Shown here piece by piece: positions 35,353 to 48,617 of a stretch of 64,000 nt of DNA (its first letter is position 1; each line of letters begins with the position of its first letter). Location of the stretch: assembly GCA_036898135.1 (NCBI GenBank), contig CM072511.1, forward strand, positions 27,830,110 through 27,894,109, written 5' to 3'. The notes under the pieces are model-generated. The model saw only the letters and a list, made by a program, of their open reading frames with translations. It was not told where the DNA came from and ran no database searches. Both the position numbers and the translations under genes were made by a program. The DNA is from Oncomelania hupensis. Its lineage: Eukaryota; Mollusca; Gastropoda; Littorinimorpha; Pomatiopsidae.

Positions 35353-38300
35353 TACACACAGCCACGCATATACACACACCTACATACACATATGCATGCA
35401 CAACCACACACACTCGCACAAACATACCCAAAGGCTCACACACAGTCATCGCCTGTACCAATACTTAACAAACACACACACACACTTCCTCTCACAGTGA
35501 GAGCATCATTATTACATGGTATTCCATAGCATGCTGAAATGCATAAACAGATAGATATAGTAAAACACAAATGACTAGTCTAAAGAGATCACAAAAATAT
35601 TCTGGATTATAACAGTCGCTGTAGTATCTAGATGTATGTAGGGAGGAGCAGGGTGTGCGCATGGCAGGGGGATCAGCGGTGGGAGGAGGATGCGGCGTTT
35701 AGTTTGAGGGTAAAAGGAATCTTTATAGCTGGAAGTGTGGGATCTGAAGGATCGAAAGCGGCGGCCAGAGGGGAGAAGTTCGAACAGGGGGTGGGAAGGG
35801 TCAGAGAGGATCTTGTCGGCTCTTTTGAGAGAACTGGTCGAGTAGGTGGGGACCAGAGAGGGGAGCTCACAGCCGACAATCCTGCCTGCCATGCGCTGAC
35901 TCGCTCCAGCCGATCTTTGTCGAGCTGCGTTACTGTTCCGAACCAGACAGTGATGGAAAACGTTAGAACGCTCGCCACCACGGCCCGGTAGAACTGGAGG
36001 AGAATGTTATGGTCGGTTATTAAGTTTCCATCAAAAGAAGTGTCACTTAAAGCTAGGAGCACAATCCACGCCATCTATATCATATTTTTGTTCTGCATTG
36101 TCATTGTCATTGTCAGTGTATGTTTATTCAACATAAGATATTTGCCCATGCACTGGACGTAAAAGGTTCAGTATTAGAGAACAATCATGAAAGGAAGCTT
36201 TCTCAAATGGGAGAGATCTGATATGGTTTACTTTGGGGAAAAAATCTCATCTGATCTAACTTGAGATTGATATAGCTTCAGCTGTACAAGTGCATTATGC
36301 ATACTGTAGATATTAGATACAGTATTAACATGAAATGTCTTATTTACTTTGATCTACTGGGAAGTTGGATGAGATTCAGATTGAAAGATTGTGTATTTGT
36401 CTTCTTTACTTTGATCTACTAGGAAGTTGAATTAGTTAGTTAGTTAATCATTGTTTATAGGGTCCAGCGGACTGCTGAGAGCCGAATCAGGACCACAACT
36501 TGGTTGAAAGAGGGCTCACACCCAATCCGTATAAAAGATCTACTGAAACAACCCTAATGGTAAAACTGAAGGCACTCGACCAGCCGGGCACTTTACAATA
36601 AAGGCATCCCATGAAGGGGACACTGAGGTTTTACTCTAATTTATTGAACCCCCGTTTACAGAAACAAAATAAATATTAACAAAACACATACATATAAAAT
36701 GCATACATTGCTAAATAATAATACCGTATAAATCCATAGTGACCCTTTGGCAGAAAGCGCCCAATATCCCCAAGCTGACCCCACAGATCCCATACACAAA
36801 TCAGGAGTTTTGGGAGAGTTTTCAAGAAAAAAAGATAGGTGACTGGTCTAGTGAAGAAGATAGTAGATTTATAGAACAGATTAAGAACAAGAAAGAACAA
36901 ATGAGAACTACAGAAACTGATAATTTAAAGCACTAAATTTCCACAAAGTGGGGATACTATTTTTAAAGAAAACTCCGGCACACCAACAGGGGAAAAAGTT
37001 GGACGATATTCAGGTTGAAAGAGTGTATTTTGGAGGAAGTTGGATCAGACTCAGATTGAAAGATTGAGTACTTGGATCTACTAGGAAGTTGAGAAGATTC
37101 TGGTTGAAAAATGTATTTAATCATTCTTACTATATAACGCTTTTCCAGCTCAAAATTATTGATGTAATTACATGTTTTTATTTTTATTTCATGTTATTTG
37201 TAACATTCCTGGCCTCTTATTTTCCACAGAGCAATTACCTCCATGCTGTATGAGATGTTGGACAAGGACTTGTTGGCTCAGTCGGCAATTCTCAAATACA
37301 TTGGCGAGCGTTTCAGGGTGAAGTTAAATTGTCCAGAATGGTACACACATGAACAAGTTGGGGCCTTTGTGATATCGTACGTATTGTTTTTATATCAGAT
37401 TATCTTCTTCTATCTTTTTTTTCTTCATCTTCTTTGCTGTTCTATGGGTTGTTCTGTATACGTTATCTCCTTTTGATTTGCTGTAAATGTGTCACTTTCT
37501 TTTTCGTTTTGTGAACTGTTATTATTTCAGTTTAGTTTTAAATTTAACCCATTTGACATTTTGGTTTTCAGTCAGTGCATCTGTGTTCATCTGGACACAA
37601 ATCGTGAGAAGTTCAACATGCTTGTGTAAGTTAATTTTTTCATTAATTATTTTTCTTGTGAAATAACTTGATTAACCCCATGACCGGACAGATTGGAAGG
37701 TTAGGCTCTGCTTCAAACCTTCATCCAATTCAAATTTTAATTTTACAAGTTTAAAGTTACAGTTAAAAGTTGGAGAAGGATTTAGAAGTTAAAATGAGAA
37801 TATGAGGTAGTGAGTGATGTAAATTATGTAAAATATTGGCTGCAGAACGTATATAGCGCCTGAACCATTGAAAGCAAAGTTCATAAGAAAACAAATTAGC
37901 TACATTTGATTTTATGGAACAATGAATTGTTTGCAACACTTTTTTTTTTTTTTTAATGTAGTAGCATTGATATTAGCAATATATATCTCAATCAACCAAC
38001 TAAAAATACATATGTATATAACACACTTAAAATTGTGTTTGCGAAGTTGCATGTAATTGCTAGTGCATAGTCCATAGAACATGTTAATGGAGCAGATACA
38101 TTTTTATTCATGTTTATTTTTAGGTATATGACAAAGAAACTACTGACATTTGCCAAAGGTGAATGTGCTGAAGAGAGCGCTGACAACCCCATGAACCAGG
38201 AACTTCTTTTGAGTGGTCATCTGCTTCTCCTTTTGCTCAAGGTGTGTGGAATTTTATTTATATTGGGATATTGAAATCTAGGTGAACCGTCTGTCTGATG

Positions 38301-39599
38301 AACAGTGAGTCATGCAGTGAACTGATTCCAGCAAATGGTTGTTGCAATAAAAAAAATATTGTTTTTCGCATTGCTAATTTGCAAATTAATGAAATTTGTT
38401 CAGCAGAGGAGAATGTTTGTCCTCTGTAGTTGGTATTTGGATTTGTTTTGTCAGTTTGCTTTTTGCAAATGGTGTAAGGCTTGGCACATTACGCTCAATT
38501 GCTTAAAATGCTATATAGAACAGAGATGAGATTGACATTAACCTAGGTGAAACAATGACAGCTTGGGTGCTTTGTTGTTATTTGATTGTTTTGGTCCATT
38601 TTTAACTCGTTGAACCCGAAAGACCGATATATCGGTCTAGCCCTTAAACAGCTGTGCCCCGATAGACCGATAAACCGGTCTCGTAACCTTACCTTAGTCT
38701 TGCGGCCCGTACAAAGCTTACTGTTCTTTCTAGTACTTGCTGTTTGGAATAGGGTTATTGGGAATAAGGTAAAGCAAAATGTCTGCGCTCTAGTGCGAGC
38801 ACAGTGCGTGTTTTTGTGACGTTTTTTTCTCAATTTTGCGTCATGAAACGAAGGTCTACAAATCAAGGAAGCGTCGCTAAGCGACTGTACACAACTCAGG
38901 AAGTAATCGATCAATTGTGGGATGATAATGAAGATGAAGAGATGACATAGTAAGTCATTTATACACTAACTTTGGGTTGTCTAACACTTTGGTTGATATG
39001 TTTTGGTTGTTTTACTAAGCATGCTAAAAATGCCATTTTTCCCAGGGGAATGGGCTCAGGATGTGTTAGTGCATCCAGGGTTCAAAGGGTTAACATGCTG
39101 ACACTCCATGCTGTTACATAGAAGAATGTTAATGTTGTTTCATTCGTGTAGCAGACTGATTTTTGTGCAAAGCTCTTTTTAAGTGTGAACCTTTAGAACT
39201 TGGGAAATAGATGATTTTTAGATTTGATACTACTAGTTGGTTGCTGCTTGAGTTTAGAAGACAGAACATTAGAATCTGATGATAAAAATTTTATCTTTTT
39301 TCATAGGAGAAGCTAGAGCTGTGGCTGTATTCCATCAGGCAGTACGTGGAGAAAATGATGAAGGCCAAACCTCTTCACAATGTTGATGCAGGTATACATT
39401 GTGCTCTTTGTCCCTCAATCCCTGGAACTTGTTTGAACTCCAGATTTAAACATTTACTTAGGGGACTGTCAAGCTTAGAGCAGTTACTGATTCAAATTTT
39501 GTTTCTCAGCTCAACTGTAATGTATCATCTTTCAGCATCATTGAACCTGTATGTGTGCAGTTTTCATTATTATTTAGGCAGGCAGTCTTGGTGAAATTA

Positions 39600-39630
<31 letters not shown>

Positions 39631-42600
39631 ACATACATGCACATACACGATCAATGCTGTTCTGTTAATATTTGCGATGATGTCCTGTTACCTCTTCTTT
39701 CTAGCTTCCTTCACTGAGGCGCTGAATCGAGCTCCAAGCATCACACGGCCGTTGGAGTATCTACTGGCCACAGGCAACCTCAACTCTCGCACAGGGCTGG
39801 GACTGATGCAGTCTTCTGGCCTCAGCGTTGTGGCAGACAAGCTGAACTTCTACCGCTTCATGTCCCATTTTCGCTGCGTGCACAGAGGAGCCTTTTTCAC
39901 AGAGATGAGGACCACTGCTGTCAGAAAGCTTCTACCAGAAGCGTGGGGTGAGATTTTCAATGATTGGTTGATTATTGATTGGTTTGTTGTTTTTGAAAGT
40001 ATGAGAGTGGCGTGGTGACATGGTTGAAATGATTGCCTTATGGATACCATATTTTGGGCTTTATTGACCTTGTTGCAGGCTTTTTGTGCCCTGTGCATAC
40101 TCCTGATGGTACTCCCTGCGGTCTGCTCAACCACATGTCTGCCAACTGTCAGGTAAAAGAAAAAAAATGATGTGTCTTGATTAAGTTTCAACTAAACAGA
40201 AAATATTGGTACATTTCATTACGGCCTTGTCTTATATTTGGTGTGATTTGACTTGTGCAAAATGTTTTATTAAAATTTTATTTTTAATTAGTTGAATTTG
40301 TGATTGACATTGCCCGAGTCAGAAATTGCATTAGTCATAACTCTTGTCTTGATGTGTGATTGCAGGCAGTGAACAGCCCTTACTCAAGTGAGCCAGTGGT
40401 CAACCAGCTGCAAAGTCTGGGCATGTGTCCAGTTGGGTCTCCTTTACCAGTGCCCATGTCACATTGCTATTCAGTGCTTCTGGACGGTCGACTGCTTGGC
40501 TACTTCCCCGATGACATGGCATTTGATGCCACCAACCAGCTGAGGACTCTCAAAGTTTTAGGAATGCATCAGGTGAAGAAATCATTTTTGTGGGAAGAAT
40601 AGTAAACTTGTCTTACAAACAATATATTGTTAAGTTACGCGCATCATTGTTAATTGTGAAACAAGAGTTTTCAGTGTTAACAGGCCAACATTACTTGTCA
40701 ACGTGTTCAGACTAACAACGTTGTAAGCCTACTTTGATCATTAAAGTTCACATTTGCAAGCCTTCTTTCTTCTTGCAGCAAACTTTCACAGGCTGAAGAA
40801 TATGATGTTCTTGATAGAATTTTAGCTTTTTGTGGGTTGGCAAGTTTTGGAAGACTATATTTATTTTGTGTTGTAGATTTCACCGGTGCTAGAAATCTGC
40901 CTAGTGCCCAAGACAGACGTGGCAAGTCAGTATCCAGGGCTCTATCTCTTTTCAACACTGGCTCGTATGGTTCGTCCAGTAGTCAACTTACAAGTGGACA
41001 AGACAGAGATGATAGGTACCTTTGAGCAAGTCTACCTCAACGTTGCTGTCTCTGCCAGTGAGATTCTGCCTGAGGTGAGCTCTTTCCTCTTCTCCCTCTG
41101 CTTGTGAAAGAGCGTGCGTGGACATGTGTGAGTGCATGCACTTATTAAGATACATTTATGAGTGTGGTCAGCAGTTGATGATAATAATGGAAGGACGAAA
41201 GACTTGATAGTGAGTTCAAATTGTTATAGAAATGGAAGTAACTGATGGAGCGCATGAGGAAACTGTGCATGTGCATTGTAATTGTAATTGGGAGTTGTTA
41301 TAACTAGATGTATTGTGGAAATGCTTTAGTTTTATTTTCAAATCAGCCCATGTTTGAGAATGAAGAATAAATATAAGGCTTTCTCATGCTGTGTCCTTTT
41401 ATTTTGTTTGTGAGTTAATGCAAGTTAGATGGTATTGCTTTTAATGAATGGGTTGTTTATCTGTAACACAGACGACTCACATGGAGCCTACAGAACAGAG
41501 CATGTTGAGTGTCATCGCTACCTTGACGCCATTTTCAGATTTTAACCAGAGTCCTCGCAACATGTATCAGTGTCAGGTATTTCTCTTCCTGTTAAAAAAA
41601 GAAGAAGTATATTTATTTGTTATATACCCTAATCTTTTGTTTTATGGTTCATATGCTACAATCGCTTAGGTAAGGAAAACCTTTTATTTTATTTAGTTTG
41701 GTGGATGAAGATGTTGTTTTCTTGTCTCTCTCTTATCTCTTACCTCTCATTAATTGTCCTCTTTTTTATCTCTGTTGTAGATGGGTAAACAGACAATGGG
41801 AACTCCTTGCCATGCCTACCAGCGTCGTGCTGACAACAAGCTGTATCGGATACTTACACCACAGAGCCCTCTTGTACGACCACAAACACACGAGAAGTAC
41901 CTGATTGATGAGTTCCCCATGGGTACGAACGCCATTGTCGCTGTCATATCCGCTACAGTAAGTGCGACTCTTTACGAGTTTTGTTTCTTTATTGTTTGCA
42001 TATTAATACAGTGGAACCTCCGGTATACGACCGTCCAAAATCTGAGAAAAAACGGTCTTATAATAGAGGTGGTCTTATACCGGAAACAAAAGAGGGGGGG
42101 GGTGGGGGAGAGGGGGGGGGGGGTTCAGGCTCAAAGGGGTATGTAGTCATAATTTTCACACTCACCAGCATGTATTCTCTGACAAAGGAAACTGTAAAAC
42201 ATCTTTCATTTTTAGCTTTGTCTTTTATTCACAACTTCAAAAATAAAAAAAACAGTCGAATCACTGCCAGACGCGTTCATACAAGTCTGTCAGTGCAGAA
42301 GCTCTCAGTTTCGATGTTTTCCTTTCGCCACTTTCTCCACTCTCCCATCTTAGTTTAACAGATTCCTTATCCTTTATGATGAGCTGAATTTGGGTCTTCC
42401 CAACGTCTAAACTTCTTGCAATAGACAAACAACTCTCCCCATTTTCTCTTCTTTCAATCACTTTCATTATCTCTGCCAAACTAAAAATGTTCCTCTTGCG
42501 CGACGCCATTTTGACAAGCCAGTGTAGGCGAGTAATGTCCCTTATTTGCGAACCGGAAATAGCAGACAACAGCATGCGTACACTAACATGAGAGAAAAAA

Positions 42601-45600
42601 ACGAAAGGTACAGACAACAAATTAACTGATATCCTCTTTTAAATTGCCCTAAGACGGTCATATAAAGGGCTTAAGACACGGTCGCTGGTCGCATAAACGA
42701 GGTTGTCGCATACCAGAGGTCATTTATTATTGGAAGTGAATCCGTCAGAAGTTTTTAGGTCACATAACGAAAGGAGTCGTATACCAGAGAGACGGATACC
42801 GGAGGTTCCACTGTACTGAAATTAATCAGTCAATCATGGAGGTTCCAGGGGTACCTGTATAAATAGTATCCCCAATCTCTGGAAATGTAGTGCTTTAAAT
42901 TCCCACTGTCGCTGCCTTTCTCCTTTTCTCATTTTTACTGTGTTCTATCAATCTGCTATATTTTTCCCTAGACCAGCCACATGCCTTTTTTCTTGAAAAC
43001 TCTCCCCAAATTCCTCATTTGTTTATGGGGTCTGTGATGGATTGATATCTTAATTTGATATTTGTGTCATTAACTTTGGTTGTAAGATTTTTGTTTGTTT
43101 GATTTTCTGTCCTTTCAGGGCTATGATATGGAAGATGCTATGATCATCAACAAAGGATCGTATGAAAGAGGATTTGGCCATGGCTGTATTTACAAGTCTG
43201 TGGTAAGGGTAGCTTGATTGGTCTCTCTCATTGCCATTGTCTATCTGTCCTATCCTATCCTATCCCCTAACTCGAAGGTCGTTGGGACACTACAGATGAT
43301 CGTTTAAGCAGCGTACTCCATTTTTCTCTGTTTTCAGCAACCCTCATGGCTTCGTTCAGTGTCAAGCCAGTCCCATTCTCGAATGTTGTCCTCCCACCTC
43401 TTTTTCTGTCTTCCTCTTCTTCTGCCTTCTTGCACCTTGCCTTGCAGGTTGGTCTTTGCAAGGCCTGATGCTCTGGTGACATGGCCATACCATCGGCGTT
43501 TCCGTTTCTTCACCACTGTGAGCAGGTCATCGTGTTGTCATTTGGCTTGTGTGATGGTCAATCTGTCTTTGAATCTATTTATCTCTCCATGTCTGAGGAG
43601 ATGTTTTTACATGTATATATCAATTAATCTAATAGCCTTCATACTGGCGTCAAATATTGTATGTTTCAGCTAATCACTTCTTTTTATACATGTGTGCACC
43701 GTGTCTAAGTGATTTACTATGACAATAAGAGGTTCAGTTGTGTTCTGTTCAGACAGTGATGGATAGTGATAGTTGTAGTTTTGTTTATCAATGTTGCTGT
43801 TGTAGCAGTTAAAAAAAAGAAGAAGAAAAAAAGGATGCTATAAGCGCCTATTCCTAAATCAGACTCAAAACGCTGCGATCTGTAATCAGCATACACACTC
43901 ACATGTTACAGACACTCCAACATACACAACAAACACACATTCATCACTCAAACATGTGGTGTAAAGGAACGGAAATCAATTTTTTTTATTTGTGAAATTT
44001 TAGATTGACTGCATCCAATACCATTATTGAAGGGAAGGAGGAAACCGGGGTACCTGAAGAAAACCCTTGGTGACCTCAATAGTCTCGTATCTAAGTCACA
44101 TAAGTTCGTCCATTGTGGGAATCAAACCTGCGACCTTCGGCATAGGAAACCGCAATTAATCCACTGCGACACGAGGCCAACAATATAGTGCATCGCCCAG
44201 TCTGTTATATATGGATTAATAATGACTCTTTAGGTTGTTTTCTTAGGATTGTTGTTGAAATGGAGCAGTCTAGAGGCAGCAGCTGTTTCTTTTTTTTGTC
44301 TTAGTTCATCTAGTTTTATTCTCTTCTCTTTGTGTCTGGGACAGGGAAGGATCTCTGTATTTAGTTTGTCGATATTTTTGTTGAGCTACAACAGTTAGAG
44401 ATCTGCGCTTATTTTTCAGATTGTTGATCTGAGAGCAATGCACAAGGACACGGAGACAAATCAAGCGCTTGTTTTTGGTGAGTGTTGCCTACCGCTAAAA
44501 TGATTGTTTTGATAAAATTATTGTTTTGGGCCGCAGTCACCGTTGATTTTGAGCTTATGTCTCTGCTTTGACAGTGCCTGAACTCAATTCAGATCTGCAT
44601 TTGTGTTACACTCGTTTGATGTTAGTGTTTTTCTATCAGTAGTTGATTCAGCCCCAATGCTGAAGTACTGATGAGTGTAGCCCAGATTCGTTTATCCACG
44701 CAACCCGTTCAAACAGCCACGAGGCACGGAGTCGTATAAAGTTTTCAAACTTTATTCAGCGTTCATCAACAACTGCAAACAATTGCCTTTTCACTCTCTC
44801 TCTTTCACAACACAGTGTGTCCATTATATATTTTTTCTCTCAACTCGAGATAACCTCAGGACGTTCCAGAATGACGCGTTACAACCAATCAGAATTAACT
44901 TCGTCATCACTGTTTTACGTCATACAACCTTCCTTTATGTCAAAAGAATGTTCTCCAATATCTACGCCCATCAAGAAACTTCGATCGACAGTAAACAAGT
45001 AAATCTAGAGAATTGTCCAATGATATCGACTAACGAAAATTATCAACGTTATACAAAGCCTCTCCTAACAACAATGCAAACTCAAATCAAAGGTAAATAC
45101 ACTCTATTATTGAATACTTTGCAAAGCGAAACGATTAGATCTATTGTGCGCGTTTCAGACATACTATCCTTCGCGTTTCAACGTAACAATTTGTCTATTA
45201 TAACTTAAAAGCTTGCCTTTCGGTTGCATGTTGCAAAATAAATTAGAAGCAGAAATAATTACATCAAATTAGTAGCAACATTTTTGTGTGCGTCTTTTTT
45301 GTTGTTGATGTCATGATGTAACTTTGTGAATTTAGGCTTTTACATAAAAATGTTTACACCACTTTCTATTTATTATTCTTTTCTTTCTCTCTCTCCCTTT
45401 TTCTCTCTCCCTCCCTCTCTCTCTCTCTCCCCCCTACCCCCCCCCCCCCCCTTTTTGTTACGTTTGAGATGCTCCAGAAATGGATTTAACCGGAAATTAA
45501 CGGTATTTTACTGGTTTGAAAATAAAAGTACCGGTTGAAAAATCAGTAGCCGGTAGAGCCTACCGGTTTTTATTTTGTTAGACTGGTTTCAAAAATAAAG

Positions 45601-45628
45601 GAAAAGAGAAAGAAAAAACAAGAGAAAT

Positions 45629-45690
<62 letters not shown>

Positions 45691-48564
45691 AGACAGCCAC
45701 GCTGATTATGTGTTTAGGAGTGTAGACGAGAGGCCTGCGAATGCGTTCAGTAGCCTTGCCATATTCTTTGAGGTAATTAATACAGAATGATATAACATTG
45801 GCGGTGTAAGGCTATAGTGAATACGAATAAATTAAACTCGCGCACTTTTCGATTTTTTTCTTTCCTCGTGCTCGTCAGTATGTTAATGTATTGCGACAGT
45901 GGCAGATAGGCTAGTAATAATGAAGAAGCAAAAATCTCTTTTTTCACTTTTATTTTTGGCAAACATCGTTTCAGTTATAGTTAGTAGGCTTTACGGTGAG
46001 CAATAAATTAATCACTGCATTTGGTTGCAAAAATAGTGACGCATTATCAAGCTTTGCTATGGGTCATACCGGTTTCCGTGACTGGCCTACCGGTTTGCGT
46101 TCGAGTTGGTTTGTTTACTGTGACGTCGTACCGGTTTTGCAAATTCCTAGGACGATCACTGATGCTCTCTTTGATGTCAAGTGGCTATTGTATTCAGGCA
46201 CGCGTTGCTGGACGGACCATATGCAATGTTGAATTGTTTCCGTCGGTAAAAATATTGTGGTTATTGATCAAAGACTTTCTCTAATTCACGAGAATATTCT
46301 ATGATTTAAGACAGTGCATAATTTTGATGACGAGTTTTATTTTTGTTGGCTATGATGTCATTCTGGAACGTTCCGCACTTTTCTAATTTCTTGATAGACT
46401 CTATATAAATATAAATAGCACGGTGTCTGGTTGTAGAGGAGAGTGTTTTTGAAAAGAGCTAAGTTGAATGCAGTTGTTGATGCTTCTTGCTGAATCCTAT
46501 ATTATCCTATCCCATCCCGTAACTGGAAAGTCGTTGGGGCACCACAAATGATCCGTTAACCAGCTTACTCCATCTTTCTCTGTCCTCAACAACCCTGATG
46601 GTTTCGCTCAGTGTCAAGCCAATCCATTCTCGAATGTTGCCTCCCACCTCTTTTTCTGTCTCCCTCTTCTGCCTCCTTGCACCATACCTTTCAAGATGGT
46701 CTTTGCTAGACCTGTTGCTCTGGTGACGTGGCCATACCATCGAAGTTTCCTTTTCTTCACCACTGTGAGCATGTCTTTGTGTTTTCCAGTGGCTTGTGTG
46801 ATGGTCTGTCGGACTTCGTTGTTGGTGATGTGCTGTGTATTGGAAATGCCCTGAAGTCTCCTGTAACACCTCATCTCCATGCTTTGTATTCTTCGTTGTA
46901 GGTTTGCTGTGAGGGTCCATGTTTTGCAAGCATATAGGAAGATGGAGATGACAAGGGAGTGCAGCAGCCTTATCTTGGAGTGTAGACTGGTGGTCCTGTG
47001 TTTCCAAATGGGCTTCAACCTTGTCAGGGCAGCAGTTGTTAATGCGATCCTTTAGAGGACTTCCTGTCAGGACCCATTGTCTGATACAATGGCTCCTAAA
47101 TATTTGAAGCTATGCAGCGTGTTAAGTGATTGACCTTGGACCTTGATGTCCTTGTTGATGCCATTGGTATTGCTGGTCATCATTTTGGTTTACTCTGCAC
47201 TGATTTCCAATCCAAAGGCTCTGGAGGTGGTGTCAAGCCTCTGTACCAGCTGTTCAAGTTCTTGTTCCTCTCCAGCGAATCCATCAGTGTCATCCACAAA
47301 ACAGAGGTTGGAGATTGCTCTACCTACCCCATATGCTGACTGTGCCTTCATGATCTGCAAGTGTATCTGACATAATGCAGTCCAGGAAAATGTTGAAGAG
47401 TGTTGGAGAGAGTAGGCATCCTTGACGCACGCCGATTGTTGTTCTGAATGGTGATGTTGTGGAGGACTGCACTGGTAGCCTTGTCATACAGGCTTTTGAT
47501 GACTTTAATAATGTTAGGGCTGATGTACACTCTCATGGTTGCCCACAGATCTGCATGCCAGACTCGGTCAAATGCTTTTTTGAAGTCTACAAACACGTGA
47601 TACAGGTGTTGTTGGTGTTGTAGGTATTTCTGATGAGGCTGATGGGGCAGTAGTTTACACACTCCTGAAGATTAACCTTTTTGGGAAGAGTGATGACAAG
47701 CGACTGGGTCCATAGTGTAGGCCACTCCCCACTCTGCCAGATCTTGTTACAGATAATGGTGAGGGCATCAATCATCGTTTCTCCTCCTGCTTGAAGCAAT
47801 TCTGTGGGTATGTTGTCCACTCCTGCTGACTTCTCCTTCTTACAAGTTACAGTGATTGCATTGCTGCCTCAACTTCTTCTCGGAGAATTGGGAGGATTTC
47901 TTCTTCTTCTCTGTTCTGGGCACATGCTAGAACTGATGGGTCTCCATTTGGTGTGTGGTTGTAAAGGTCAAAGCAGTACTCTGTCCATCTATCCAAGACT
48001 TCTTGTTCTTCTGTAAGTGTAAGGCATATTTTAGACTTGCTTTGGATCGTGGAGACTTTGGGCTGTTTAACACTTGTCAGCTGCTTTACAGTCTGGTAGG
48101 TCTTCTTGCTATTGTTCTTTTTCAGACTGTTCTCTATTTCCTGGCATTGATCTTCTTCCAGTTCTCCTTTGCTGCACGCTTGCCTTTACGGATGTCTCCC
48201 ACCCCCCTGCCACCACCCCCCCCCCTCCCTCAATATCAAATCATTTGCTGAATAAAGTTGGAAAACCTTGTGTGAATAACACAAGATTCAAGCATCAGGG
48301 CTGAATCGACTCTCTCTCTCTCTCATTCTCTCCACACCTCCTTCCTTCGTTTTCTTTTGAAAAAGAAAAAGAAATATTATAAAGTGTTCACTGTTTTAGG
48401 TTGCGAGACCCCTGTTGAAGGGCTGGATTCAGATGGCTTACCACCAGTTGGGAAGCTGCTCAGAGATGGAGACCCTATCTACAGGTATGTGTGATCATGC
48501 TTGCACACACGCACACACATACACACACACAAGCTCCTGCTCTGTTTCTCTCACTCTCTTTCTC

Positions 48565-48617
<53 letters not shown>

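Noticed and set aside
42009..43118. Loss of POLR1B function through the pogo insertion
   Set aside because: The element is wholly intronic and the flanking exons join in phase.
44783..45208. 141-codon plus-strand ORF as a host gene
   Set aside because: It lies inside an LTR-like module read from the other strand and has no known motif.
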